Source of the DNA: Zea mays
Taxonomy: Eukaryota; Streptophyta; Magnoliopsida; Poales; Poaceae
Direction: 5' to 3'
NCBI RefSeq assembly: GCF_902167145.1
Contig: NC_050100.1
Span: 187,853,439-187,917,438, forward strand
Length of the DNA: 64,000 nt
The translations under genes were made by a program, and so were the position numbers. The notes below the pieces were generated by a model. That model had not been told where the DNA came from and ran no database searches. It saw only the letters and a list, made by a program, of their open reading frames with translations. Shown one piece after another: positions 20,927 through 33,100 of the stretch; position 1 is the stretch's first letter; each line of letters begins with the position of its first letter.

Positions 20927-23900
20927 ATGGGTGAAGAGGCCAGCTGCAACGCTGCCAGCGCGATGGAGGCCGCCACCAACGCCAGGCCGGCCAAGGAGAA
21001 CGGACGCGCGCCGGCTGTGGCGGAGGTAGTGGCCCAGGAGGCGGCCGCTGACCCCCGGCTGCAGGGCATCTCCGACGCCATCCGCGTCGTGCCGCACTTC
21101 CCCAAGCACGGTACTACGCCTTTCTTCACTCACTCGCTCACTCCTCTCCACACGCCTTCTGCTGCCAATTGTGCCGCCCGCCAGTAACGCCTTCCTTGCT
21201 CTGCATGCGCCGTCGTTGGGGGCCACGGGACGCTGCAGGCATCATGTTCAACGACATCACCACGCTGCTGCTGCGCCCCAGGGTGTTCAAGGACGCCGTC
21301 GACCTGTTCGTCGAGCGCTACCGCGGGATGCGCATCGACGCCGTCGCCGGTACGTAACCAGCACAGCCCGACGGACACCGCACCTCCCCTGGCCTCGCCT
21401 CGATTCGTCTCTTCCGGCCGGTCGACTCGACGACCAGTATCCGGCGGCGGTGCCTGAAGCGGCACGTCGCTGTCGCGCTGAGCTGTTGTGGGCAGAGTTC
21501 TGAGATTCCGTAAAATCTCTGGGGGAGATCTCCCTCGGTCCTTTTTGCGCCCCCCGCGCTTTTGTCGTTGCCGGCGTCCGTCCCGCCTTTTTCTCGCTCG
21601 CGCTCGCGTTGCAGCTCGGGCCTGCTTTCTTTCCTCGGGAGGATCATATCATAATAATCCTCCCACGCCACTGTTGCTGGATTTGCGTTTCGCCCAGCTC
21701 CGCCCCGCCTGCCATATCCATCCGGCGCCAGGTGTGCAAGGCAGATCCTACTAAAAGGCTGCAGAGACCGATAATAAATGCGCGAGATCGCGCTGGACCG
21801 CCGCTGACAGCCGGGCCCGTCTCCTCCCCGGCCGTGTGCATGTGCCGTGGCCGTGGCGCATGGAACGGCGTGTGGTTAACCTCGTCTGCCGGTGTGGGTT
21901 GAGTGCACGCTTGGCGCTGCCACTGCCAGACAGCCAGTAGACATTGAACCGGCGAACCCGCCATGCACGCAGCACAGGGCCACAGGGCGTGCATGCGCTC
22001 GTGGCAGAATGTTTGGCGCAGCGTCCTTCCCCTCCCTCCCTCCGTCCGTCCGTCTGTCTAGGCACATGACCTGGGCGCGCCTTTCCAGGCTTTCCCGCCG
22101 CGGCCGCGTCCGGAATCTGCCGCATCCAGTAGCGTATCGGGGCGGGGGTGGCAGTGGCAGGCACACCGCACACGTATAGAAGGAGGCCTGCTACGGGCAC
22201 AGATCCGGTCCCGCGGCAGGGACCAATGGCAATGGGGGGGTCAAGGCCGCGGCAGCATGCCGCAGCGTCCGGCGTGGCCCCGCGCGATCGGACGGCTGCG
22301 GCAGCCGGCGCACGTGATCGAGCGGCGCGGGGGACACCCACCCCGTGGTATACGCCCGTCATGCATCGCTTCTCTGCTGCTGCCGCGCCCTGATGTCACC
22401 CGATCCGCTGTCGTTATCGCTGCAAAGTACTGCTTCTGAGATTTTGCTCTGTTGCTTGTTGGATCCTCTGTCCGCTTCTGCGCCCTTTGGTTCCTGAGTT
22501 TTTTTGGTTTTCTTTCCCTCTCGCCTTTCCGTCCATTCCATTTCTTTTTTCTTTTTTCTTTTTAAAAAACACGAGCTTCATGCTTCAACGTGTCGCTGCT
22601 GTTGCTTATGTGGCCGAATCTTTTGTCAGATATTATTGTCTCATTACTTGGCAGTGCCAGGCCATTCATCATGTTTCCATCCACCAGCACTTGCGTTGCG
22701 CTAGCTCTGACTTGTGTGTTGTGGCTCCTTGCTTGACACTCTACTCTTCCAGGGATTGAGGCCAGGGGCTTCATATTTGGCCCGGCAGTCGCATTGGCTA
22801 TTGGCGCCAAGTTCATACCTTTGCGCAAGCCTAGGAAGCTCCCCGGTGAGACTCCTTCAACATGTTTCTGTTTTGATTTTGAATCCATTTCCATATACTC
22901 TATCCGCTCTTTTTATTTATTTGTCATATTTTAGTTCAAAAATGAAATAACCAGTGACAAATATTAAGAATGGATGTAGTACCCTTCTAAGCATGTGTCT
23001 TATACTCTCTTGGTCCTAAAATGCTTTTCTAGTGCCCAAAAACGTTAGCTTTCGTGGACCGAGTATGTTTAGTGAGAGTACTAGTTGCTTAGAAGGCAGT
23101 AAAAGTACGGTCCCGCCCCATACTCTCTGACACCAAAGTTGCTTCTCCGGCCTGATCCTTTTTGTGCATGCAGCCCACGACGGGAAATTAAGAAATGCAT
23201 GGATCAGACTGTTACGCGAGATCATTGTGCACTCTTGTCCAGTTGTTCTATTCCCCCAAGAGATTCTGTGCATGTGCTAACATCCTTCTCTTGAAAACAT
23301 GGAAGGCGAGGTGATCTCCGAGAAATACGTTCTCGAGTACGGGACCGATTGCTTAGAGATGCATGTCGGAGCCATCGAACGACCTGGTGAGCGCGTGCTG
23401 ATCACCGACGACTTGGTCGCGACGGGAGGGACGCTCTGTGCTGCAATCAGGCTTCTTGGTACGTCACTGCACTGCTATATTTCAGCTTTATGCATCAGCT
23501 ACATGAAAAAGCATACATGACGATTAGTTACACGGCAACCTATGTGTGATGTCCACAGCAAAGGGTATCTTGCGATTGTTACATATCTCTAAAGCTTCAC
23601 ACAGCCGTCTCTGTTCGCACATTCACGACACACTGTTGATGGACCGGTTGTAGCAGCTAAGCTTTAAATTGCGCATCGACAGCATCAAGGTGCATGTCAG
23701 TCGGGTACTCTGGCCAGCATCAGATCATCTAGTACTGATTGTGCTGGAACTGTGCCACCACAGTGCTGTTAGCAGCATATTCTCTCATCAGTTCAAACTC
23801 CTCATAAGTAAGCTATCAATTTGCTTTCCAGAACGTGCTGAAGCTGATGTGGTCGAGTGCGCATGCCTCATTGGCCTCCCAAAATTCAAGGTACCGTTGC

Positions 23901-24591
23901 TGAACTCACAACTAATCTGACCTGCCGATGGGTAAAACCAGCTGTTCATTATATGTTCATTCAATTGTCTGTAGGTGCCATATAATATATCAGCTGTTCA
24001 TTATGTGTACTAAAACACAACAAATAAAAAAGAACGGTCGGAGTAATATATAAGTACGAACAACATGGACATGTCTGCTCTGGTGCCGACACATAAAATT
24101 ACTTATTATCTGTACCGTTTGGATATCCATAGACATGACTACATGGGATTTGGGTGGACATTGTTTGTTATTGTCCAATAAATAAAACTGTGGAAGGTAC
24201 TTGCACTGCACTGAAAGGTATTTGGCCGTGCGATTACTTTGTTTTAGCATGGGGGCACGCCTACCGCCTACGTTGTGCTGTGTACCATGGTTTCAGGATA
24301 AAGAAGATCATGTAGATTCCAGGATAAATAAAGCTGAAAAGTTTGCTACGTGTTCATCCTAATTTTGCTTCTTGTCAGTTAATCTGTTTCAACTTCAGTC
24401 TTCAGTAACCGGTCATATTAGTAGTCGTCAATGAAGCGTTCGTTTTTATTCCTTCAAATATCAAAGTGGTTGGGATGGGAAAAAGGGATTCAGATTTGTT
24501 AACTGGTTTAGTAACTTCCCCGCAGGATTTCTACAAGTTGAATGGAAAGCCCGTCTACGTGCTGGTTGAGTCCCGGGAATCAGATAAATAA
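20927..24591 (+). CDS. APT1: Adenine phosphoribosyltransferase, six coding exons
   Basis: APRT converts adenine and PRPP to AMP in purine salvage; plant APRTs also act on cytokinin bases. Exons inferred from GT-AG sites and frame are 20927-21110, 21239-21349, 22753-22845, 23306-23458, 23832-23890 and 24526-24591. They sum to 666 nt, a 221-residue protein, and all phases agree. Key motifs are [12 protein letters not shown] (58-69), [11 protein letters not shown] (100-110), the EYGTD catalytic loop (140-144) and the PRPP-binding [13 protein letters not shown] (160-172). The ATG at 20927 is chosen because it is the first ATG in frame after the TATA box; about 45 residues precede the conserved domain, with a second ATG at codon 13. 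His61 stands where APRTs usually have Pro or Ser. No stop or frameshift is seen, so the gene is probably functional. The isoform number is a guess; the enzyme call is firm. Confidence 0.93.
22898..22979. mobile_element. Stowaway-like MITE in APRT intron 3
   Basis: CTCTATCCGCTCTTTTTATT at the left and GAATGGATGTAG at the right are degenerate Stowaway ends, flanked by TA at 22896-22897 and 22980-22981. It lies wholly inside the intron between coding exons 3 and 4. Confidence 0.5.
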
Positions 24592-24606
24592 GAACTTATG
24601 GGTCAG

Positions 24607-24707
24607 GTGAGGGATATTGATCGCATTCATTTCTTTATGAAGTGATGTTGAGACCAGCATGTGTACGTTGTTTACTTGCTCGTTTTATCTTCTGCTTGTT
24701 TTTGCAG
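24607..24707 (+). other. Probable intron in the APRT 3' UTR
   Basis: The stop codon ends at 24591. Soon after, CAG|GTGAGGG at 24604-24613 is a strong donor, and CTTGTTTTTGCAG ending at 24707 is a strong acceptor. The 101-bp segment would be a 3' UTR intron only 15 bp beyond the stop. This is inferred from splice consensus alone. Confidence 0.5.
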
Positions 24708-24844
24708 AGGAAAGCTGGCGGTTCATTCCTTGCTGTTGTGATTGAGCAGTGGAGGGACATCGACAAGCCAACCATGGGGGTGCTTTAGCGTTACTAAGGC
24801 TAGCTACTAAGATCGACTTGGTGAGAGGAGAGGTTAGAAGTGCT

Positions 24845-24890
<46 letters not shown>
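24845..24890 (+). repeat. Uninterrupted 46-base poly-G tract
   Basis: G-run broken only by a T at 24891, then GGGGG. It lies about 250 bp after the APRT stop, probably in the 3' UTR or just beyond. The exact length may not be reliable, because such tracts slip in cloning and sequencing. Confidence 0.85.
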
Positions 24891-24891
<1 letters not shown>

Positions 24892-24899
24892 GGGGGCGT

Positions 24900-25791
24900 T
24901 AGTCTTGTAGGCTGAGTAGATTTTCAGAGTACTGAAGAGCTTGTAGTTCTGCCAGGAACATGCTTATTAGTTGAAGCAAGTGTGTTGATGGTCCATTGCT
25001 TGTTGGATTTTGTGGTTTTGATTTGAAGGGCGCAAAAACATGGCTGGATCAGCTTGACGGAAGAACTTGGACATCAATACGCTTAGCATCAAGTACTAGC
25101 GAAGTAGGAACTTGCTACTTGTAGCGTGTTATTCCTATCTTTGAACTCGTTAGCTTATTAGTGACAAAATTCACAAAAAATTGGCACGCGAAACGGACAC
25201 AAGTCGTAGCAGAAAAAAACGTGAATATACTATCTAAAAATAAAAATAAAAACCAGGCGCATGGGATTTAACAGCCCTCTGTTTCCTCCTCGCCTGCCTT
25301 GTCGTCTGACGAGCGGCACGCGCGCGCGGCGCATCGCATCCCATCCATGGCTGGCGCCATGATGGGTGGAAATCCCGCGACGGGCATTGATTGTGAGAAC
25401 CGCAGGGCAGTAGTACTACGCCCATAAATGCCGAGTGCTACGTGCATGTCACCTCGCATCCTCCATGCATGCCGCACTGTCGCTGGAACCAGCGGACCTC
25501 GTTCAGGAATCAGGATCCCCAGACGACGAACCTCGTTCAGGATCCCCAGGCGACGTGTTGTCACATCGGCCATCAGCAGCAGATGGCGCAGGCCTACACC
25601 TAGCCCATGTCCCCGCTCGAGCCGAGATGACAGCTCCGGAAGTCCGAAGCCGAGCCGTTGGGTAGTGTACTGCTGGGCTGATTTTTTATTTAACTTTGTT
25701 TTAAAAAAAATATGTTGACGTCCGGGACTAATAACGAATTAGAAACTAGTGACCTATACCGCTGAATTAGATCTAAAAAAGTCAGCGTTGG
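24900..25791. other. APRT downstream flank
   Basis: Probable end of the APRT 3' UTR and intergenic DNA. A short imperfect duplication (CCTCGTTCAGG...CCCCAG at about 25497-25556) is the only structure seen. No gene recognised. Confidence 0.4.
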
Positions 25792-25793
25792 TA

Positions 25794-26005
25794 CTCCCTT
25801 CGACCCAGAAAAAAATGTCGTTTTGATTTTTTAAGAACAAGTTTAACGGGATCGTCTCATTAAAAATATAATTATTATTTATTTTCATTCTGATTTAGTT
25901 TATCATACAATTTACTTTAATTATCAACTGATTTTTTTCTGTGTTTTCACAAATATTTTGAATAAAACAAGTCTGCCAAATGACTTCTTTATGGGACAGA
26001 GGGAG
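25794..26005. mobile_element. Stowaway-like MITE, TA TSD
   Basis: Left end CTCCCTTCGACCCAGAAAA and right end TTATGGGACAGAGGGAG are the Stowaway-type inverted ends. TA at 25792-25793 and 26006-26007 is the duplication. 212 bp, AT-rich, non-coding. Confidence 0.8.
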
Positions 26006-26252
26006 TATAACATTGAAGTTACAAAATTTGGTGTCATAGATCGTATTGGACCATAAATAGCATTGACGTCATCGTGCATAGGTGTCATAGCTCGTGTTGT
26101 CAAGTTGGCAGCATAGATTTTAGTGTTGCGGTTCTATCCAAACAACAACAATGCATCCTTCCTCTCGATGTGCTCTCTCTTGTCCAACTCCTGCCCTCAC
26201 ATCGCCGAGCACTGGTCACTCTGCCTCTCGGCCCTACACCATAGTTTGCCCT

Positions 26253-26280
26253 CCCCCCCCCCCCCCCCCCCCCCCCCCCC
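26253..26280 (+). repeat. 28-base poly-C tract
   Basis: Uninterrupted C-run inside an ORF-like proline-rich stretch that has no other support as coding. Length is subject to the same sequencing caution as the poly-G tract. Confidence 0.85.
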
Positions 26281-26433
26281 GCACTGCACCACCGGTCGTG
26301 CCCCTTCTAGCCCCCCACAGACCATTCCCTCCTCCAGTAAGATTCGAAGGTGAATTTTATGCATCAATAACTTAGTTATAGCTAGTTTGTAGCATGTTAG
26401 TTAGCTAATTAGCAGTAGTCAATTATTTAGGTA

Positions 26434-26510
26434 CTCCCTCCGTTTCTTTTTATTAGTCGCTGGATAGTGCAAAATTGCACTATCCAGCGACTAATAAAAA
26501 GAAACGGGGG
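26434..26510. mobile_element. Stowaway MITE forming a near-perfect hairpin
   Basis: CTCCCTCCGTTTC at the left, GAAACGGGGG at the right, TA on both sides (26432-26433, 26511-26512). The two 35-bp arms from CCGTTTCTTTTTATTAGTCG inward are exact reverse complements meeting at the centre, so a transcript would fold into an almost perfect hairpin. Confidence 0.85.
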
Positions 26511-26589
26511 TAGTTATTAGTTAGGTGGCTAACTAGCTAGTAGTAGCCATTTATTTAGTTAGTGTTGTTTTGAAACTCGTTCCGACAAG

Positions 26590-27700
26590 TAAATTTATTG
26601 AGCGCGTTCTGGGCTCCAGACGGTGTGCACAGTGGACGCAAGGTTTATAGTTCAGGCAGAACGTCGTTACATCTAGTCATGAGTGGCTTGCGCTACCAAC
26701 AAACTAATGATCAAAGCTCGTAATAGGGGTTACAAGCAAGGCAGGAGAGGGAGGAGAGGCTCTCAAGTCTATTGTTCGTGGTGGATGTGGTTACAAGGTA
26801 GAGTCCTAGCTAAGTCATGGCTTGGCGGCGGGGCTCCGGTCTTTAGGTCCTCCTCCTATTCATGGGTTTTCTGGGCGTCGTCTCATCTCGGTCCGTCCTT
26901 ACGTTGTCCACCCCGAGAAAAACCTCTCGGGTCTAGGGGCCGACCTCCTCCTTTTATAGGCTCAGGAGAGGGGTCGGCCCCTTGTGGCTCCCTTAAGAAG
27001 GAGCCACCGGTGATGGTAAAACTAGGCGTCCTACCATTGGGTAAAGCCACACATGCTTGTGGTTGTCTGGTTGTCTCGTATTCTTTATTACGGACTGAGC
27101 GGGCAGCGTGGGCTCGATTAACATCATTTGGGCTACGCCGACCCCTGGCTTTCGTAGCCTGGGATTCGGTGTGGCTCGTCACGTTGCGCCCTGCCAACGA
27201 CCTGCACTCTCAACCCTAGTCCTCATAGGTCATGAGTGCGCCGCTGACCGGGGATGCGTAGGCCATGAATGCGTCACAGTCTGAGGGGCTCGTAGGTCAT
27301 GAGTACTCTGCAGCCCGAGGGGTTCGTAGATCATGTGTGGGAGGTAGACCAGAGCCTCCGCTGTGGCTCGACGCCACGTGCAGTTAATGTAGTCGATCAT
27401 TTATGATAGATCGGTCTCGAACCAGGCGTGAGATCCACTTGAATGGTTTCCCTACAGCACGGCCGACCCCCTGTCCGGTTCCACCATGCCCGAGCTCGGG
27501 CTCGGTGCCACGGGGTTTGTTTGGGGGCGAGTTCTTCTAGGGTAGACGTTACATGTATCCTCCGACTGACTAGCGGGCCCCAGTTTCTACAGGCCTTTTC
27601 CTAAGTGTGCTCGCTGATCGATGGGCCCCAGGGACTGGGGATCATATCCCCGATAGTAGCCTCCGAGCCCCCAAGGGAGAGTGTCTCCCTTTGGGGGCTA
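26590..27700. repeat. Gypsy-type LTR remnant
   Basis: Long LTR-like DNA without host-gene features. A TATA-like box is visible on the minus strand (CTCCTTTTATAGG at about 26948-26960) and repeated GTAGGTCATGAGT-type phrases occur at 27226-27340. Its ends are not clear enough to define a TSD. The orientation relative to the ORF at 28189 is also uncertain. Confidence 0.4.
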
Positions 27701-28149
27701 ATGAAGGGTTGAACGTGTTTTGTTCTCTTGCCTTTCGAGTGATTGTGCCATTTACTCCCGCGGGATTCAGGCAACTTTCGGCGTGGTCTCCTACCTTTTG
27801 GGGTGGAGTGGGGCATCCTCTCCCCCTTTACAAACTCTGGTCGGTCGTTGTTTGCTTGTTGGTCACCCTTGGCTTCACTCTCTCTTCAGCCTCTTCCTTT
27901 AGCATGGCTCCGACCGGTTTGTTCGACAGACATCGAGTTGCTAGGATGCCGCACTCCGTGGGCCATGAGTCGAGGTAAGTTTTCCTACTTTGAGCTCCCT
28001 CGACCCCTTTCTCAGGCTTTGATATCCCCCTCTCCTTTCATCGCAGGGCGGTTGCCGTCGATCAGGCGATCACGCTGTCACCTATCGGGCTCCTTCGGCC
28101 GGGCTCCTCGTCTCCTCTTCCTTTCCCTTAGACGTCTTTAGGGAGTTGC

Positions 28150-28620
28150 GACACGAGAGGCTGCCACTCCGAGGCCAAGCTACTTCGCATGCAGCTTTCC
28201 AAAGCTGATGGTCGTGTCGTGGGTAAGGCAGTTGCCCTTCGACCTCTCCTTGGCTTCCTTGCCTCTTTGCTTACCTTAATTGTCTCTTTTGATAGCTTTA
28301 TGACCGAGCTAGAGAAACTACACCATCACGTGGGTCTGCTTCTGGACTATGTCGGGGCTTGTAACACTTCCCAGGTTGAACGTTTAGGCAATGCTTCATG
28401 TCGCATCCAGGATATCGTCGACTTCGGTGTTCACCAGGGAGCCGCGGTGGCACTATTGATGGGGGATATTTGCTCCTGCTTCAGTCTTCAGGACATCATT
28501 GACCCTCCTCTATCCCTTTCGGATGAGGGGCTAGAAGACCAGCTAGAAGGTTACGACGAGGTGGCCAGTCGTGTTGTGCTTAGGGTGTCGACTCCTAACA
28601 TCCTGCGTGACGCGCGCTGA
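28150..28620 (+). pseudogene. Unrecognised retroelement-associated ORF fragment
   Basis: A 143-codon frame is open at 28189-28620. The segment 28223-28295 has a GT start, pyrimidine-rich end and AG, so it reads better as a 73-bp intron joining KADGRVV to MTELEKLHHHVGLLLDYV. The rest is helical and acidic with no known domain. It follows LTR-like DNA and is cut off by the Copia LTR at 28635, so it is most likely an accessory ORF of a Gypsy element or a gene piece that such an element carries. Function unknown. Confidence 0.4.
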
Positions 28621-28634
28621 TCGTGATGTATTAT

Positions 28635-30059
28635 TGAAAGAGAAATGTGCCCTTGGGCCATTTCTAGTTGTTTTGGTGATTAAATGCTCAACACACCACC
28701 TTGAACTAACAATCTTTATATGAGCATGAGCACAGGCGTATATAAAGCAAATTGAAGATGTCAAGTCTAAAAGAGCACAAACATGGACCCAAATATGCAA
28801 CTTTGTGGAAAATGGTATAAGTATGAGGTTTGCACTTCTAAACATGTTGCATAGGTCCTTTACAATGTTTATAGTACTTGTATTTGGGCTCTAACTCGTT
28901 TTGTAGAGAAAATCACTTTTTGGCTTGGGTTTGCATATATTGCAAATCCTATTGAAATGAAGTTACAAAGGTATGATTCTAGCACTTAGTCAATTGTTTT
29001 TGTTGCCAACTATGCTTACCTAAGAGCTAGGATCATCTCAAGTTAAGACAAAAGAAGCCAAAAGAGTTTGGTACAGAAGAAAAGAAAATGGGCAAACCGC
29101 CCAGCCTCGGTCTTGGCTGAGCTATAATTCACCGAACAACCCGGGCTAAGCGCCGGATAGTCCGGTGTGATGGGCGGCCAACGGCTATCGGCCACGTCAG
29201 CTAGCTCCAATGGCTAGGTGGGTCACCGGATAGTCCGGTGCCCACCCAAAAAGGAAAGCGCCCAATCAGCGATTCTATGGCCATTGCATAGGACCTGTCT
29301 GGTGTGCCACCGGACAGTCCGATGCACACGCGAACAGGGAAGGCTGGAGCTTCCAAATGATGCTCCAATGGCTCCTAGGACTTGGGCTATAAAAGTACCC
29401 CCTAGGCGCCGTGGAGCAGTACACCAAGCATTCCTACAGTATACTGCAACTTTGAGACTCTGCAACCACGCCTTTGAAGCGTTTGAGGGAGATTTAAGCG
29501 CATTTTCTGAGTCGTTACTCTGTCGCTTTGTTGTTGCACTGTCTTCTTTGCATTTGTGCGTGTGTTGTTGTGATTGTGCTCTTTGTGTGCATATTCTACT
29601 CTCTTCCTTACTCCGTTTTTGATTGAGATCACTTGTGTAAGGCGCAAAAGACTCCAACTTGTGGAGATTCCTCACAAATGGGATTGAGTTATAAGGAAGA
29701 CGTATGTGGCACTCAATTTTGATCTTTGGATCACTTGAGAGGGGTTGAGTTCAACCCTTTACCAAAGAAGGTCACCACAATGAGGAGTAGGCATTGGCTG
29801 AACCACAGTAAAAATCGTTATGTCTCTTGTCTCTTTACTTTATTGCGATTATTGTATTATTGAGTTCTCATATTCACTTGGAATATTGCTCCTAGTTTAA
29901 TACTCATCCCGAGAGAGCAATCAAGTGAAGAGTTATCATCTCCCTTCTCTCTACTCTCAAACTTGGTTTTAATTACACTAACCCATATTATAGACCAAAT
30001 TTGTGTTGTTTTGAGTAAGACTTGTAGGGCCACCTATTCACCCTCACTAGGTGCTCTCA
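28635..30059 (+). repeat. 5' LTR of the Copia element
   Basis: Starts TGAAAGAGAAATGTGCCC and ends CACTAGGTGCTCTCA, 1425 bp. TATA box CTATAAAAG at 29388-29396. Contains four degenerate copies of the CACCGGACaGTCCGGTG palindrome (29150-29325). Longer and more divergent than the other Opie-like LTRs, so it is probably an older or sister family. Confidence 0.85.
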
Positions 30060-30061
30060 AT

Positions 30062-30074
30062 TGGTATCAGAGCC
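30062..30074 (+). promoter_or_regulatory. Primer binding site (initiator tRNA-Met type)
   Basis: TGGTATCAGAGCC begins two bases after the LTR end and matches the complement of the initiator tRNA-Met 3' end used by most plant Copia elements. Confidence 0.85.
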
Positions 30075-30108
30075 GCTCTTTTCATCAAGGGACTAACCGC
30101 CCGAAGAG

Positions 30109-33100
30109 ATGGATCCTAAAGGCAAGGGGAAGGTGACCGACGAGAAGGAGAATGAGAAGGATATCCACTCCACCGAAACACCTAAGGGAGAGACCATCGA
30201 CTCCTGGTTCGGCAAAAAGAAGAAGGACAAGAAGAAGAAGAAGCACATCAAGAAGATAGTCTACTACGACAACGATGCATCTTCATATTCACTGAGGGAG
30301 GACGATGACTTGTCCTCTACAAAGAAAAAGTCGGTTAAACAAAACTATTCCAAGACCTCCTTTAATTATTCTCGCATTCCTTATAATTTGAATGCTCACT
30401 TGCTATCTGTTCTTCTTGGCAAGCCCCCTCGCTTTGATGGGGAAGATTACTCTTGGTGGAGTCACAAAATGAGGAACCATTTATTTTCTCTTCATCCTAA
30501 CATTTGGGACGTATTTGAGAATGGAATGCAATGCATAGATAATGATGATGACAATTTTAATGCTATTCATGCTTAAGAAATGATTCATAAAAATACCCAA
30601 GCTACTATCGTGCTTTTAGCCTCTCTATGTAGGGATGAATATAACAAGGTTAATGGCTTGGACAACACAAAGGAAATATGGGATACCCTCAAGATCTCTC
30701 ATGAGGGCAATGATATCACCATGATCACCAAGACGGAGTTGGTGGAAGGCGAGTTGGGGAGGTACACCATGAAGAGAGGGGAAGAGCCAACTGAAACATA
30801 CAACATGCTCAAGACCCTTGTCAACAAGATTCAGAGCTATGGAAGTACAAGATGGGCGAATCATAACGTCGTGCGCCTAATACTAAGGTCATTTACCATT
30901 ATTGATCCTAATCTTGGAAATCTTATTCGTGAGAATCCTAGGTACACCAAGATGTCGCTCGAGGAAATACTTGGAAAATTTGTAAACGGGCGCATGATGA
31001 TAAAGGAGGCGAGATATGTCGACGACATCGCCAACGGATCTCTTCCTCACTACGAGCCGCAACCCGTTGCTCTCAAACTGACAACCAACAAGGAGACGCT
31101 CCCCTACAAGGTGGCACAAATTGAGGCAGCTGGTCTCAATGAGGACGAGATGGCGCTTGCGATCAAGCGCTTCAAGATTGCTTTGAAGGGATGCAAGGAC
31201 TACCCCAACAAGAACAAATCAAAGGGAAAATGTGCATGCTTCAAGTATGGTAAGTTCGGTCATTTTATTTCTTAATGTCCTGATAATGAAAATGACCAGG
31301 ACCAAAACAAGAAAGGGAAGAAGGAGAAGAAGAAATTCTATAGAAAGAAGAAGGGCGGGGCACACATCGGAAAGGAATGGGACTCAGACTGCTCTTCATC
31401 TGACTTCGACGACGAAGGACTCACAGTCTCTGCCTTCAACAAGTCCTCCCTCTTCCCCAACGAATGACATGCATGCCTCATGGCTAAAGAGAAGAAGGTA
31501 CGTACTCGTGATACCCCCCCAAGTACACTTCTTCTAGTGACGAGGATTTTGATGATGATGTTGATTATAGCAATCTCTTTAAGGGCTTAGATAGATCCAA
31601 GGTTAATAAATAATAATGAATTGGTTAATGCTCTTAATGAAAATGATAGATTGCTAGAAAAACAAGGGGATTTGCTTTATAAGGAACGTGATAAAGTTAT
31701 ATAAGTAGAAAAATCCCTTGCTCTAGAAATTAAGAAGAATGAAAGGATTGCTTGTGATTTATCTACTTGTCATGCTTCTATTTCTAGCCTTAAAAATGTT
31801 AATGATGATTTAAATGCTAGAATAGGAAAGTTGAATGCCTCTAGTTCTTTGGAGCATGTTTCAATTTGCAGTAGATGTAAAGTTCATGATTTTGATGCTT
31901 GTATTGATCATGCTTCTACTATCGCTAAGTTAAATGATGAAATTGCTGATTTGAATGATTAACTTAAAACTTGTAAAAATGAGGTAGAAGAAGTTAATTT
32001 TGCTAGGGATGCCTTCACAATTGGTAGACATCCCTCCATTAAGGATGAACTTGGCTTCCATGGGGGAGCAAAGAACATAAAGAGCCATACGATCCCCAAC
32101 TTCATTAAGGAAAAGGGAAAAGTATGTTTGGCTAGTAGCTCACATTGTTTTCATGATAATAAGAATCATGCTTTCCTTTATACTCATGTTAAGAATGCTC
32201 ATCATGATAATTGTAATGATCACCCTGTTTTACATATGCGTCATGGTGTTGCTTTTACTCCTCGTACTATGATTGCTTCATCTAGTGGTTCCTATGCTCA
32301 TAGTAGTAGACCTAGGCAACGTGCATCTCATGTTGGTTCTCATGCGCCTAAGGATAGTGTCGGTACCCTAAATCAGGGGTACCCTCTCCTACAGCATAAA
32401 GGCATCGCACCCATGCGACTACTCCTGGCCGCGCGGAGGACCACACCTAAACTCCACAGATGGGTGGGCCAAAGGGCACCACGTGGCGAGGAAAGGCACC
32501 ATGCCTCAGTAAGACCGGACCCCCACAGAGGGTCACCGGGCCCCTATATACATACAGGTCCAGAGCCCCAGGGTAGGTCCGAACCCCGGCAGGGTTCTGG
32601 AACGAGAAGGACCTCGGGGTATGCAGGGGTCCGGTGCTGACACGTGTGCAGGCCTTGCTCTCCGCTCCCCGCGCAGGCGAAGGTCCGCTGCTTGTGGCCC
32701 ATGACATAAACCATCGGGCCGAGCCTGACATAAAGTCGTGTAGCCCCTGCATTTATTGAGGAGAGGACGCGCCGCCTGCCACTGCGCTGACGGGTGACGT
32801 GCCCTCTCAGCATTTAATGTGTCCCGTCCCATCCGCTGGCAGGCAGCGTCAAGGTCATCCAGCAGGCGGCGCGCCTGCTGGGTCTGCTGGCGAACAGTGC
32901 GCCCGTGCCAAGCAGCGCACTGTGTTATCCCTTCTACAAGAAGCTTCCCCTGCACGCTGAAGATACACAAATCTCGGACGACAAGACACAAGGGGATTGC
33001 CCCGACAGCAAATATTTATAGTCCCAAGTGTTATATTCTCTATGTCCCTGGGCCCACATGTCGGGTCTCAGTGCCTTTGTGCATGCCCCCCTTCAGCTAT

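Noticed and set aside
20746..21226. Long minus-strand ORFs over APRT exon 1 and its promoter
   Set aside because: They mirror the GC-rich sense exon and promoter, have no motifs, and lie antisense to a well-supported gene.
21751..22362. 203-codon minus-strand ORF in APRT intron 2
   Set aside because: High GC composition alone keeps the frame open; no domain and it lies within an intron.
26123..26375. Proline-rich ORF spanning the poly-C tract
   Set aside because: Its proline run is only the homopolymer; several frames are open equally.
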